This document shows positions 26,795-35,413 of a stretch of DNA of 64,000 nt, in pieces (position 1 is the stretch's first letter; each line of letters starts with the position of its first letter). A program made the position numbers and the translations under genes. Source of the stretch: Bacteroidales bacterium (GTDB lineage: Bacteria; Bacteroidota; Bacteroidia; Bacteroidales; P3). The notes below the pieces were generated by a model. That model did not search any database and was not told the origin of the DNA. It saw only the letters and a program-made list of their open reading frames with translations. The stretch lies in assembly GCA_017479385.1 (NCBI GenBank), contig JAFVCE010000020.1, forward strand, positions 1 through 64,000. Direction: 5' to 3'.

Positions 26795-28093
26795 ATGGAC
26801 TGGAAAAACGAATACCGCAGCCGCTTGACCACTGCCGAGGAGGTGCTGAGCGCTATACACGACGGCGATACCATAGTCATGTCGGAATGCGCCGGAGTTC
26901 CCCGCACAATGGTGCAAACCCTGGCCGCGAACCACGAGCGGTTCAAAGGGGTGAAGATATACCATATGCTCACCCTGGGCGAGGGCGAATGTTTGGCTCC
27001 GGAATGTTACGAAAACTTTTGTCATCTTACTAATTTTGTCGGTGCCAACTCCAGACAAGCGGTCTGGAGTGGCTCCGGCTCCTTTTTTCCGGCCTACTTC
27101 AAAGACGTGCCAGCCATGCTTGGGCGCGAAATTGCGTGCGATGTGGCCATCATCACCGTCACCCCACCCGACGACTTTGGGTACTGCTCGGTAGGTCTGT
27201 CGTGCGACTACGCCGTCAGCGCCGCCCACAAAGCCAAGGTGGTCATTGCCGAAATGAACTCGCTGCTGCCCTACACCTCGGGTGGCACACTGCTGCACGT
27301 CAGCGAGCTGACCCACATAGTGCCCGTATGCTACCAACCTCCGACCCTCGCACCGGCCCACATCGGCCCCGTCGAGGAGGCTATTGGTCGCAACTGCGCC
27401 TCGCTCATTGCCGACGGCGACACCCTGCAACTCGGCATCGGCGCCATACCCGACGCCGTGCTGGCCGAACTGCGCGACAAGCAGCACATCGGTATCCACA
27501 CCGAGATGTTCTCGGACGGGGTGGTAGACCTTGTCGAAGCCGGCGTCATCGACGGCCAATGCAAGACCCTCCACAAAGGCAAACTGGTGGCCACCTTCCT
27601 CATGGGCACCCGAAAACTATACGACTTCGTCGACCACAACCCTATGGTCGAACTGTTTGGCGTCGACTACGTGAACGACCCCTGCGTCATTGCTCGCAAC
27701 AACAATATGGTTGCCATCAACTCTTGCATCGAGGTCGACCTGCAAGGTCAGGTAGCCTCGGAGAGTATGGGTACGCGCCAGTTTAGCGGCACCGGCGGGC
27801 AGGTCGACTATGTGCGTGGCGCTGCCATGTCGAAAGGCGGACGCAGCATTATGGCCATGCCCTCGACCGCGGCCCACGGCAAGGTGAGTCGCATTGTGGC
27901 CACCCTCGCCCCTGGCGCAGCCGTGACCACATCGCGCAACGATGTGGACTATGTTGTAACCGAATTTGGTATAGCCCACCTGCGTGGAAAGACCATCGAC
28001 CAGCGAGCCGAAGCACTTATTGGCATTGCTCACCCCGACTTCCGCGAAAAACTGAAGGACGACTACAACCAATGGTACAAAAACCTAAAATAA
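26795..28093 (+). CDS. abfT: 4-hydroxybutyrate CoA-transferase
   Basis: This enzyme activates 4-hydroxybutyrate by moving CoA from acetyl-CoA or butyryl-CoA. The 432-residue protein belongs to the Cat/AbfT family of CoA transferases. The catalytic glutamate is Glu237 in HIGIHTEMFSDG, and the CoA-binding glycine loop GTGGQVDYVRGA lies in the second half. It lies 45 nt after abfD. Its substrate comes from 4hbd, and its product feeds AbfD, consistent with the operon order. Confidence 0.95.
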   Translation: MDWKNEYRSRLTTAEEVLSAIHDGDTIVMSECAGVPRTMVQTLAANHERFKGVKIYHMLTLGEGECLAPECYENFCHLTNFVGANSRQAVWSGSGSFFPAYFKDVPAMLGREIACDVAIITVTPPDDFGYCSVGLSCDYAVSAAHKAKVVIAEMNSLLPYTSGGTLLHVSELTHIVPVCYQPPTLAPAHIGPVEEAIGRNCASLIADGDTLQLGIGAIPDAVLAELRDKQHIGIHTEMFSDGVVDLVEAGVIDGQCKTLHKGKLVATFLMGTRKLYDFVDHNPMVELFGVDYVNDPCVIARNNNMVAINSCIEVDLQGQVASESMGTRQFSGTGGQVDYVRGAAMSKGGRSIMAMPSTAAHGKVSRIVATLAPGAAVTTSRNDVDYVVTEFGIAHLRGKTIDQRAEALIGIAHPDFREKLKDDYNQWYKNLK

Positions 28094-28117
28094 ACCCAAC
28101 CCAAAACACTTTTCACC

Positions 28118-29233
28118 ATGTTTAGCGTCAAAACCAACATACACGAGTTCGAGACCTTCGAACTGTTTGCCAACCAGTTTCAGCTTGGCAAGGACGACTT
28201 GGTCATCACGCAGTCGTTTATCTACGAGCCCTACATCAAGCCACTTGGCCTGCCCTGCACCTTCGTCATGCAAGAGCGCTACGGCGCTGGCGAACCGAGC
28301 GACGAGATGATTCAGCACATGATGGACGACCTTGCCGACTGCCGCTACAACCGAGTGGTTGCTGTAGGCGGTGGCACCGTGATAGACATCTCGAAACTTT
28401 TTGCTCTCGGGCTGCTGTCGAACGTTACCGACGCATTCGAGCGTCGCATACCCATCGTCAAACTCAAACAACTGGTCATTGTTCCCACCACCTGCGGCAC
28501 TGGCAGCGAGGTTACCAACATCTCGATTGCCGAACTCAAGAGTCGCCACACCAAGCTGGGCTTGGCCGATAGCGCCATCCTGGCCGACGACGCAGTGCTC
28601 GTGCCCGAATTGCTGCGAACCCTACCTTTCGCCCCATTCGCGTTCAGCGCTATCGACGCCCTCATCCACGCCACAGAGAGCTATCTTTCGCCCAAGGCTA
28701 ATGCCTACACGCGCCTTTTCTCGGTCGAAGCCATGAGGCTCATCCTGCCCGTCTTCAAGGGCATTGCTGCCGAGGGCCCCGACTACCGTCTGGCCCACCT
28801 CGGAGCCATGTTGCGAGCCAGCAACTACGCCGGTATAGCGTTTGGCAACGCCGGTTGCGGAGCGGTTCACGCCCTCTCCTACCCTCTGGGTGGCACCTAC
28901 CATGTGGCACATGGCGAGAGCAACTACCAGTTCTTTACCCACATTTTGGGACTTTATGCACAGAAAAATCCCGACGGCTCCATCGCCGACCTCAACGCGC
29001 AATACGCCTCGCTCATTGGCTGCCCGGCCGACCCATCGGCACTCTACCCCGCCCTCGACCGCGTGCTGTCGTGTATGGTCAAAAAACGCCCCCTGCACGA
29101 GTATGGCATGAAGGCTGAAGAGTGCGCCTCGTTCACCGACAGCGTGCTCGCCACACAGCAACGCCTGCTGGCCAACAACTATGTGCCACTCTCGCGCGAG
29201 GACATCGAAGCCGTCTACAAAGCTCTGTATTGA
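28118..29233 (+). CDS. 4hbd: NAD-dependent 4-hydroxybutyrate dehydrogenase
   Basis: This enzyme reduces succinic semialdehyde to 4-hydroxybutyrate. The 371-residue iron-containing alcohol dehydrogenase has the nucleotide-binding GGGTVID (84-90) and metal ligands Asp180, His184, His251 and His265 (SAIDALIHATESYL; GAVHALSYPLGGTYHVAHGE). Family members of this length with these neighbours are 4-hydroxybutyrate dehydrogenases. A general short-chain alcohol dehydrogenase role is less likely in this context. It lies 24 nt after abfT. Confidence 0.94.
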   Translation: MFSVKTNIHEFETFELFANQFQLGKDDLVITQSFIYEPYIKPLGLPCTFVMQERYGAGEPSDEMIQHMMDDLADCRYNRVVAVGGGTVIDISKLFALGLLSNVTDAFERRIPIVKLKQLVIVPTTCGTGSEVTNISIAELKSRHTKLGLADSAILADDAVLVPELLRTLPFAPFAFSAIDALIHATESYLSPKANAYTRLFSVEAMRLILPVFKGIAAEGPDYRLAHLGAMLRASNYAGIAFGNAGCGAVHALSYPLGGTYHVAHGESNYQFFTHILGLYAQKNPDGSIADLNAQYASLIGCPADPSALYPALDRVLSCMVKKRPLHEYGMKAEECASFTDSVLATQQRLLANNYVPLSREDIEAVYKALY

Positions 29234-29269
29234 ACCTAATATAACAACCTTCATAACACACATAAATCA

Positions 29270-30628
29270 ATGACTGAAATCGAACAAATGATAGCAAAGG
29301 CCCGCGTGGCGCAGGCCATGTATGTACGCCACTTCGACCAAGACGACGTTGACTTGGCCGTGAAGATTGCCACCCACACCATTTATGAGCACGCCGAGGA
29401 ACTGGCTCGCATGGCCGTCGAAGAGACCCAGATGGGCGTCTATGAAGACAAGGTGGCCAAGAACCGCAACAAGTCGAAAGGCGTTTACTGGGACCTTAAG
29501 GGCAAGAAGTCGATGGGTATTCTGAACATCGACGAGCGCACCGGCCTCATCGAGATTGCCAAACCCATCGGCGTGGTGGCTGGCGTCACCCCCATGACCA
29601 ACCCCATTGTCACCCCTATGTCGAAGATTGCCTTCGCCCTTAAGAGCCGCAACGCCATCATCATTTCGCCACACCCCAAATCGCGCTTGTGCTCAGCCCG
29701 TGCTGTCGACCTCATTGTCGAGGCGTTGGCCCAGGTGAACCTGCCCGACGGCATGGTGCAGATTATTCGCGAGCCGTCGCTCGACAAGACACAGGAGCTT
29801 ATGCGCCTCTGCGACGTGACGGTGGCCACTGGCGGTATGCCCATGGTTAAGAGCGCATACAGCAGCGGCAAGCCCTCGTTTGGTGTCGGCGCCGGCAATG
29901 TGCAGGTTATTCTCGACCGCGACATAGACTACACGCTCGCCACTTCGAAGTTGGTTACCGGCCGTTCGTTCGACAACGGCATTATCTGCTCGGGCGAGCA
30001 GAGCTGCATCTACCCCTTCGAGCAGCGCGAGGCTGTGATGGCCGGTTTCCGTGCCAACCACGCCTATGTTTGCTCGGCCGAGGAGCGCGAGAAGATTATT
30101 GCCGCCATTTTCGAGGATGGCCACACGGCTCGCGATGTGGTGGGACAGTCGTGCCAAAAAATTGCCCGCAAGGCTGGTTTCGAGGTGCCCGACGATATTA
30201 AGGTGCTGGTGGTCGAGAGCAACGGCCACTTTGGCCCCGAAGACCCGATTAGCAAGGAGAAGATGTGCCCGGTGATGGGTGCGTTCCCCTACCAGTATTT
30301 CGAGCAGGCCATCGAGATTGCTCAGACCAACCTCAGCTACGAGGGCAAGGGCCACACCGCCGGATTGCACTCGAACAGCCAGGCCAACATCATCAAGGCT
30401 GGTAGCGAGCTGTCTGTGTCGCGCCTGATTGTGAACGCTATTTGCGCCACGACGGCCGGCGGAAGCATTCAGAATGGCTTGCCGGTGACCAACACGTTGG
30501 GTTGCGGCTCGTGGGGCGGCAACTCTATTAGCGAGAATTTTACGTTCAAGCACCTACTCAATATTACCCGTGTGGCTCCGCTGCAGACGCGTATGCGTGT
30601 GCCGAGCGACGACGAGATTTGGGCATAA
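29270..30628 (+). CDS. sucD: CoA-dependent succinate semialdehyde dehydrogenase
   Basis: SucD reduces succinyl-CoA to succinic semialdehyde with NAD(P)H, the entry step of the pathway. The 452-residue acylating aldehyde dehydrogenase has the catalytic Cys240 in FDNGIICSGEQS, PSFGVGAGNVQVILD, and IEIAKPIGVVAGVTPMTNP, matching the Porphyromonas gingivalis-type SucD rather than AdhE. It is the last gene of the operon, and an intrinsic terminator follows. Note that the name sucD is also used for succinyl-CoA synthetase alpha, which this is not. Confidence 0.95.
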   Translation: MTEIEQMIAKARVAQAMYVRHFDQDDVDLAVKIATHTIYEHAEELARMAVEETQMGVYEDKVAKNRNKSKGVYWDLKGKKSMGILNIDERTGLIEIAKPIGVVAGVTPMTNPIVTPMSKIAFALKSRNAIIISPHPKSRLCSARAVDLIVEALAQVNLPDGMVQIIREPSLDKTQELMRLCDVTVATGGMPMVKSAYSSGKPSFGVGAGNVQVILDRDIDYTLATSKLVTGRSFDNGIICSGEQSCIYPFEQREAVMAGFRANHAYVCSAEEREKIIAAIFEDGHTARDVVGQSCQKIARKAGFEVPDDIKVLVVESNGHFGPEDPISKEKMCPVMGAFPYQYFEQAIEIAQTNLSYEGKGHTAGLHSNSQANIIKAGSELSVSRLIVNAICATTAGGSIQNGLPVTNTLGCGSWGGNSISENFTFKHLLNITRVAPLQTRMRVPSDDEIWA

Positions 30629-30657
30629 CCGAGTTAAAAAGTAGTGACACCCAGCAA

Positions 30658-30686
30658 GGGGCCTCCTGGTGCGGAGGCCCTTTTTT
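30658..30686 (+). terminator. Intrinsic terminator of the 4-hydroxybutyrate operon
   Basis: GGGCCTCC (30659-30666) pairs with GGAGGCCC (30673-30680) around a 6-nt loop, followed directly by six T residues. Confidence 0.93.
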
Positions 30687-30726
30687 GGTTTCGATATGTG
30701 GCGTGGGTTGATTGTGTGGAATGGGG

Positions 30727-30803
30727 TTGGGTCGGGTTAAGGAGGGGTTAAGGTCGTATTAACATCGAAGAATGAACAAGTTTTCAACAGGGTTAAGCGC
30801 AGT
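30727..30803 (-). repeat. Dispersed repeat, copy F (long form)
   Basis: The plus strand carries GTTAAGGAGGGGTTAAGG, TCGTATTAACATCGAAG and the tail AACAAGTTTTCAACA...TTAAGC. It matches copy E (19899-19975) over about 60 nt, differing mainly in a 4-nt spacer (AATG against TTTC). Confidence 0.85.
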
Positions 30804-30824
30804 TGGGGGCGACGCTTTTTCGAT

Positions 30825-30855
30825 GGTGAGGCGGCCGCTGCGCGGCCGCCTCACC
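30825..30855. repeat. GC palindrome with TGC triloop (copy 2)
   Basis: GGTGAGGCGGCCGC (30825-30838) and GCGGCCGCCTCACC (30842-30855) are perfect reverse complements around TGC. No T tract follows on either strand, so a simple terminator role is not favoured. Confidence 0.85.
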
Positions 30856-30941
30856 TAACCCTTTCGACCCTTGCACGACCCTGCTTCAAGGCACTGTAGA
30901 CCCCTCTCGCAGCCCTATGGAACCCCAAATCGAGGCCCGCC

Positions 30942-32648
30942 TCACTGCTGGCGCTTGCCGCCGATGGCTTCGGAGACGTTGATGACGTAGTCGCCCAACT
31001 TTTCGTAGAGGGCATATAGCGAGCTGTAGGCGTTGCCGATGGCGTAGTTGTAGACGCCGAGCTTGACCGCGTCGAGGTGCTGTGCACGAAGCCTGTCGCG
31101 GAAGTGGTTGATTTGGCTTTCGGCCTCGTAGGCCGCGTCGAGGTCGATGTGGTCGTAGTCGTGCAGATTGCGGTCCATAATGTCGAGGGCGTTGCCCACG
31201 AGGGTGCTCATCTGGGCCAAGTTGGCGTTGAGCGTGTCGTCGAAGTGGACGGCATCCTCGCGCTTGTTTTTGCGTGTCATAGCTATTTGGTATACCGTGT
31301 CGCCAATCGACTCGAGGTTGTCTATTATCCTCAACATCGAGCTGATTCGCTCCGAGGCGTGCTGGCTCACGTCGCCGCTGCCCACGCGGGTAAGGAAGCG
31401 CGTAATCTCCATCTCCATACGGTCGGTTATGCCCTCATATTTGGCAATGCGGCTCATGGTGGCGTCGAACTCCTCTTCGCTGCTGGCTGTACGCAGGGTT
31501 GGGAGGAAGGTATACATACGCAGCACGCGCTTCGAGAACTCCTCGATTTCGCTCTTGGCGCTTTGCAGGTTGAGCTCGGCGGTAGAGAGGAGGTTGGGCT
31601 CGATGTAAGTGAGGCGGAACTCCTCCTCGCCCTCTTCGGCCTTGTCGGGCACCATCCACTCAACAATCTTAACTATCTGCGGAATGAAGAAAACCAGAAC
31701 GACCGTTGTGGCGACATTGAAGAGCGTATGGAAAATGGTGATAGCCAGCGGGTAGCGGTGTTGGTTGATGGGGTCGGCCGGGTTGTCGGTAATGCCCGTT
31801 GCGGCCATAATGCCGTTGCAGATGGGAGAAAACAGCAGCAGGCAAAGCAGCACACCAGCCACGTTGAACACCAAGTGGGCCCTGGCAGCGCGACGCCCTG
31901 TGGTGCCGGTGGTCATGGCCACCACCTGCGCGGTGAGTGTGGTGCCGAGGTTTTGGCCCATAACGAGCGACAGCGCCATCGGGAACTCTATCCACCCCTT
32001 GCTGGCCATGAGCAGGATGAGGGCCGTCATGGCGGCCGAGGTTTGCAGGACGATGGTGAGCACGGCGCCCACTACGACAAAGAGCAGCACCGACCAGAAA
32101 CCCCAGTGGCTCCAAGTGGCTATGGTCTGCACCACGCTGTCGCTCAGTGGCGGTATGGCACTCTCGAGCAGGTCCATACCCACCAGCAGCAGCGCCAGGC
32201 CGATGATGGTTTGGCCCAAGTACTGCATACGGTCTTTCTTACTAAAAATGAAGAAGAGGCTCAGCGCGCCGAGAAACATGGGCAGCGAGAACACCACCCC
32301 CTCTTGCGCTCCGCCGAGGCCAAAAAGGGCTATAATCCACGCCGTGATGGTGGTGCCGATGTTGGCACCCATCACCACCGCCACCGCCCCGTTGAGGGAG
32401 AGCAGGCCGGCACCAGCAAAACCCACCACCATGACCGTGGTGGCGGTGCTCGACTGTATTGCGGCCGTCACGGCTGCGCCGGCCGCAATGCCGCTCAAGG
32501 GTTTGCCCGTTATGCGGCTGAGAACGTGGCGCATATTCGAGCCGGCAAACTTTTGCAGCCCTTCGCTCATAAGCTTCATTGCAAAGAGGAAGATGGCCAG
32601 CGCGCCAGCCAAGTTGAGGACTATGCAGATTATATCCCAGGTTGTCAT
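30942..32648 (-). CDS. Na+/phosphate cotransporter family protein with PhoU-like domain
   Basis: The 568-residue inner-membrane protein has two NptA/Na-Pi repeats with the characteristic QSSTATTVMVVGFAGAGLLS and LQTSAAMTALILLMASKGW (QSS-type motifs). About nine membrane helices extend to residue 330, followed by a soluble helical PhoU-like domain. It would import phosphate with sodium or regulate phosphate export. It is a single gene with its own -7 box. YjbB-type exporters share this architecture, so the transport direction is not certain. Confidence 0.93.
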   Translation of the reverse strand: MTTWDIICIVLNLAGALAIFLFAMKLMSEGLQKFAGSNMRHVLSRITGKPLSGIAAGAAVTAAIQSSTATTVMVVGFAGAGLLSLNGAVAVVMGANIGTTITAWIIALFGLGGAQEGVVFSLPMFLGALSLFFIFSKKDRMQYLGQTIIGLALLLVGMDLLESAIPPLSDSVVQTIATWSHWGFWSVLLFVVVGAVLTIVLQTSAAMTALILLMASKGWIEFPMALSLVMGQNLGTTLTAQVVAMTTGTTGRRAARAHLVFNVAGVLLCLLLFSPICNGIMAATGITDNPADPINQHRYPLAITIFHTLFNVATTVVLVFFIPQIVKIVEWMVPDKAEEGEEEFRLTYIEPNLLSTAELNLQSAKSEIEEFSKRVLRMYTFLPTLRTASSEEEFDATMSRIAKYEGITDRMEMEITRFLTRVGSGDVSQHASERISSMLRIIDNLESIGDTVYQIAMTRKNKREDAVHFDDTLNANLAQMSTLVGNALDIMDRNLHDYDHIDLDAAYEAESQINHFRDRLRAQHLDAVKLGVYNYAIGNAYSSLYALYEKLGDYVINVSEAIGGKRQQ

Positions 32649-32709
32649 TTATCGTAAGATGTTGTTTGTCAGTTACTAATTATTTTTGCGAATAACTTCT
32701 ATCCGGTTG

Positions 32710-32717
32710 CAAAGATA
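32710..32717 (-). promoter_or_regulatory. -7 box of the Na+/phosphate symporter gene
   Basis: The minus strand reads TATCTTTG, 61 nt upstream of the start codon. No exact -33 TTTG is present at standard spacing. Confidence 0.5.
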
Positions 32718-32806
32718 CGATACTTATGCCAAACGGAATGTTACATTTTTGTTAAATTTTTCGAACGGCCGCACATTGCGTGCTAACTCCCTCAGTTGCA
32801 GCAGCA

Positions 32807-34213
32807 TTAGAGCAGCGGTGTGAGCAGGCGGGCCACCGACTCGAGCACCCTGCCGCCAAAAGGGCGGTGGGGCCACTGGACGGGGTCTACCTGTGTGCAG
32901 TCGGCCTGGTCGGCAAGGAAAATGTCGCGCTGGGTTTTGGCCGTGTCCGACGAGTATACAAAGACGTTGGCCTCGAAGTTTTGCTCGAGCGAACGGCTGT
33001 CGATGTTGGTCGAGCCAATGGTGACGAAATCGTCGTCGCACACCAGGGTCTTGGCGTGCAAGAAGCCCTTGTTGTAGAGGTAAATTTTGACGCCAGCCAC
33101 CATGGTTTCCTTAAAAAACGAGCGCGACGCGAAGAGCATTATCCGGCCGCGGTCGGGTTTGGCGGGCATCATTATGCGCACATCGACTCCGGCCAAGGCG
33201 GCGTTGCGCAACGCCAGAAGCAGGGGTTCGGTGGGCATAAAGTAGGGGGTCTGGATGTAGCAGTATTTGGTGCTCTGCGCAATGGCTTGCACCATGCCTT
33301 GCATGATGGTGTTCCACTCGTCCATGGGGCTCGAGGCCACCACTTGGCACAGCGCGTTGCCGGCTGGCGAAACGGGCGGGAAGTGGTTCGGACCGGCCTC
33401 TAACCGCTTGGTACAGAAGTACCAGTCGGCCAACAGCACAAGTTGCAGCTGGCTGACGGCTGGGCCCACGATGCGTATCTGCGTGTCGCGCCAAATGCCG
33501 CCGTCGATGCCATCGCGGTAGCGGCGTGCAATGTTCATGCCGCCAGTGTAGCCCACCCGGCCGTCGACAACAACAATTTTGCGGTGGGTGCGGCAGTTGA
33601 CGTCGCGCGAAATGACGCTCGGTACCACTTTGAGGAAGGGTTCCACCTTAACCCCACCCTCCTTCATGGCGCGGTAGTATCGACGGCTAACCTGCCAGTT
33701 GGCCAACGCGTCGTAGATGAGGCGCACCTCGACTCCGCTCTGCGCTTTGGCAATCAGCATATCGCTCAGAGCTTTGCCAACTTCGTCGTTTTCAATCTTA
33801 TAGAACTGCAGATGGATAAAGCTTTCGGCTTGGGCAATGTCGGCCATCATGGTATCGAACATAGAGCTGAACGAGGTGAAGATGCTCACCTCGTTGCCAG
33901 CGTAGAGGGGGGTGTGGTTGGCAGTGTCCATCATTTTGGTCAACTTGGCATAGCGAGGCGACTCGAGGGCGGAGAGTTCGGCGCTCTGGTTGGTGGTGTC
34001 GCGCAGCTGCTCCAACTGGGCCAACTTGTCGGCCTTGATGGTACGGCTAAACTTAAAGTTCTTGCCCACCAGCAGGTAGACTACCAGGCCCACGCCAGGC
34101 AACAAGGTGAGCAGCATGACCCAAAGCATAGCGTTTTTGGGATTACGATTTTCGAGTATGACGAGCGTCACCGAACTTGCAAGTATCAGAAAATATAATA
34201 TCTCAAAAAACAT
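32807..34213 (-). CDS. cls: Cardiolipin synthase (phospholipase D family)
   Basis: This membrane enzyme makes cardiolipin from phosphatidylglycerol. The 468-residue protein has two N-terminal membrane helices (MFFEILYFLILASSVTLVIL; NAMLWVMLLTLLPGVGLVVYLLVG) and two HKD catalytic motifs, HRKIVVVDGRVGYTGGMN and HAKTLVCDDDFVTIGSTN. The length and twin-helix start match ClsA-type enzymes. It is transcribed in the same direction as the symporter but separated from it by 158 nt and a promoter box. Confidence 0.95.
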   Translation of the reverse strand: MFFEILYFLILASSVTLVILENRNPKNAMLWVMLLTLLPGVGLVVYLLVGKNFKFSRTIKADKLAQLEQLRDTTNQSAELSALESPRYAKLTKMMDTANHTPLYAGNEVSIFTSFSSMFDTMMADIAQAESFIHLQFYKIENDEVGKALSDMLIAKAQSGVEVRLIYDALANWQVSRRYYRAMKEGGVKVEPFLKVVPSVISRDVNCRTHRKIVVVDGRVGYTGGMNIARRYRDGIDGGIWRDTQIRIVGPAVSQLQLVLLADWYFCTKRLEAGPNHFPPVSPAGNALCQVVASSPMDEWNTIMQGMVQAIAQSTKYCYIQTPYFMPTEPLLLALRNAALAGVDVRIMMPAKPDRGRIMLFASRSFFKETMVAGVKIYLYNKGFLHAKTLVCDDDFVTIGSTNIDSRSLEQNFEANVFVYSSDTAKTQRDIFLADQADCTQVDPVQWPHRPFGGRVLESVARLLTPLL

Positions 34214-34346
34214 TCTTTTTGTCGTTTCAAATAATATTTATAACGCAGAAAAAGTTTTTTTATTGCGCCCGGCACAATTTTTCTCACTTTTCTACCTTTT
34301 TGTGTATTTGTGGCAAAAAAAGTTGCAACGATTGAGATTTTTTGTT

Positions 34347-34354
34347 TAACTTTG
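34347..34354 (+). promoter_or_regulatory. -7 box of the shortened methyltransferase-like gene
   Basis: TAACTTTG ends only 6 nt before the ATG at 34361. With the usual start site a few bases downstream of the box, the transcript would have almost no leader. Confidence 0.55.
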
Positions 34355-34360
34355 CAATCG

Positions 34361-34747
34361 ATGAACAGGCTGCAGTTTTTTGTCAAGACGCTGACTATCT
34401 ACTCTGTACACTCGCCATCGCTCTACGCTTTGTGCGAGGGGGCGCTACGGGCTCGCCTTTCGCGTCGGGCTCGGCACCACCTCCACAGCCGCTATAGCCG
34501 CGTGGTCTACAAACTTTGTTGCTACAGCCACGCCGAACCGCACAAGTTGGCCCCAGGCCTGACCCAAATTGGCGACACAAACCCCATAGTGGTGGTCGAC
34601 AGGCCTCATTCTTCCACCCAAAACGAAGCCCGTTGGCGCGACCTTAAGGCCGACAGCCGCTACCGTGTGGCCATCGATACCTATCGCTACGGCTTGCTGC
34701 TCACCGACCCGCGGCTGCACCGTCAGCAACTGCTGCTCATGATTTGA
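34361..34747 (+). CDS. Shortened SAM-methyltransferase-like protein lacking the Rossmann core
   Basis: The 128-residue product starts MNRLQFFVKTLTIYSVHSPSLYALCEGALRAR. The HSP-containing N terminus resembles a Bacteroidota family of class I SAM-dependent methyltransferases (HSPF-Y motif). The C terminus (RPHSSTQNEARWRDLK, VAIDTYRYGLLLTD) resembles the end of the same family. The central SAM-binding region of about 110-130 residues is missing, with no glycine-rich motif I. It may be a remnant or a new small protein. The frame is intact and a promoter box sits just upstream, so it may still be expressed. Its 3' end overlaps the 3' end of the convergent pcm gene by 11 nt. The family assignment is by memory of motifs only. 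Confidence 0.6.
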   Translation: MNRLQFFVKTLTIYSVHSPSLYALCEGALRARLSRRARHHLHSRYSRVVYKLCCYSHAEPHKLAPGLTQIGDTNPIVVVDRPHSSTQNEARWRDLKADSRYRVAIDTYRYGLLLTDPRLHRQQLLLMI

Positions 34748-35405
34748 ACTGGCGACCGCCGAGCATGGGCACGAACTTGAAGTTGCCAAAGCGCTCCACC
34801 TCCCACTCGGCTTCGGTGGGGCCATGTTTGGTAATACGAAGCATCTCCTGCTGCTTCTCGCCCAGTGGGATGACCATGATGCCACCCGTGCGCAACGAAG
34901 CCATGAGTGCCGGCGGTACGAAGGGGGCGCCACAGGTGATGAGGACGCGGTCGTAGGGCGAGTAGTCGACCTCGGTCAAGCCCTGGTAGCCGTCGCCAAG
35001 AAAACACTTGGCCGTGTAGCGCAACTCGGAGAGGAGTTTCTTGGTGCGGACAAAAAGGGGCTGTTGGCGCTCGACAGAGAAGACTCTGGCCTTTAGCGCA
35101 CAGAGCACAGCCGTCTGGTAGCCGCTGCCGGTGCCAATTTCGAGCACCTTGAGGCCCGGTTCGAGGTTGAGCAGGTGGCTCTGCATGGCCACCGTCGAGG
35201 GGTGCGAGATGGTTTGGTCGCACCCAATGGGGAGGGCATCGTCGTCGTAGGCACGGGCGTCGAACGCCAGGTCGAGAAACAGGTGGCGCGGCACTTCGAG
35301 CATTGCCTTGAGCACACGCTCGTCGGTCATGCCCTTGCGACGCAGGTCGTCCACCATTGCTTGGCGCAAACCTTTGTGCCTATAGCTGTCTGCTGCGAGA
35401 GTCAT
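34737..35405 (-). CDS. pcm: Protein-L-isoaspartate O-methyltransferase
   Basis: Pcm methylates isoaspartyl residues in damaged proteins so they can be repaired. The 222-residue protein has RRKGMTDERVLKAMLEVPRHLF, the isoaspartate-recognition segment ALPIGCDQTISHPSTVAMQ, and SAM motif I VLEIGTGSGYQTAVL. It is followed after 8 nt upstream by thiL and probably shares that transcript. Confidence 0.96.
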   Translation of the reverse strand: MTLAADSYRHKGLRQAMVDDLRRKGMTDERVLKAMLEVPRHLFLDLAFDARAYDDDALPIGCDQTISHPSTVAMQSHLLNLEPGLKVLEIGTGSGYQTAVLCALKARVFSVERQQPLFVRTKKLLSELRYTAKCFLGDGYQGLTEVDYSPYDRVLITCGAPFVPPALMASLRTGGIMVIPLGEKQQEMLRITKHGPTEAEWEVERFGNFKFVPMLGGRQFKS

Positions 35406-35413
35406 AGCGGTGG

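Larger units (their letters stand above)
30629..30941. other. Convergent intergenic region with terminator, repeat and palindrome
   Basis: No coding region is seen in these 313 bases between the convergent sucD and phosphate symporter genes. They contain the sucD terminator (30658-30686), the long-form dispersed repeat (30727-30803) and a perfect 14-bp GC palindrome with a TGC loop (30825-30855). Confidence 0.7.

Noticed and set aside
31077-32657. A 526-codon plus-strand open frame antisense to the Na+/phosphate symporter gene
   Set aside because: The symporter has clear family motifs in the other frame, and this translation is His/Glu/Gly-rich without recognisable domains.
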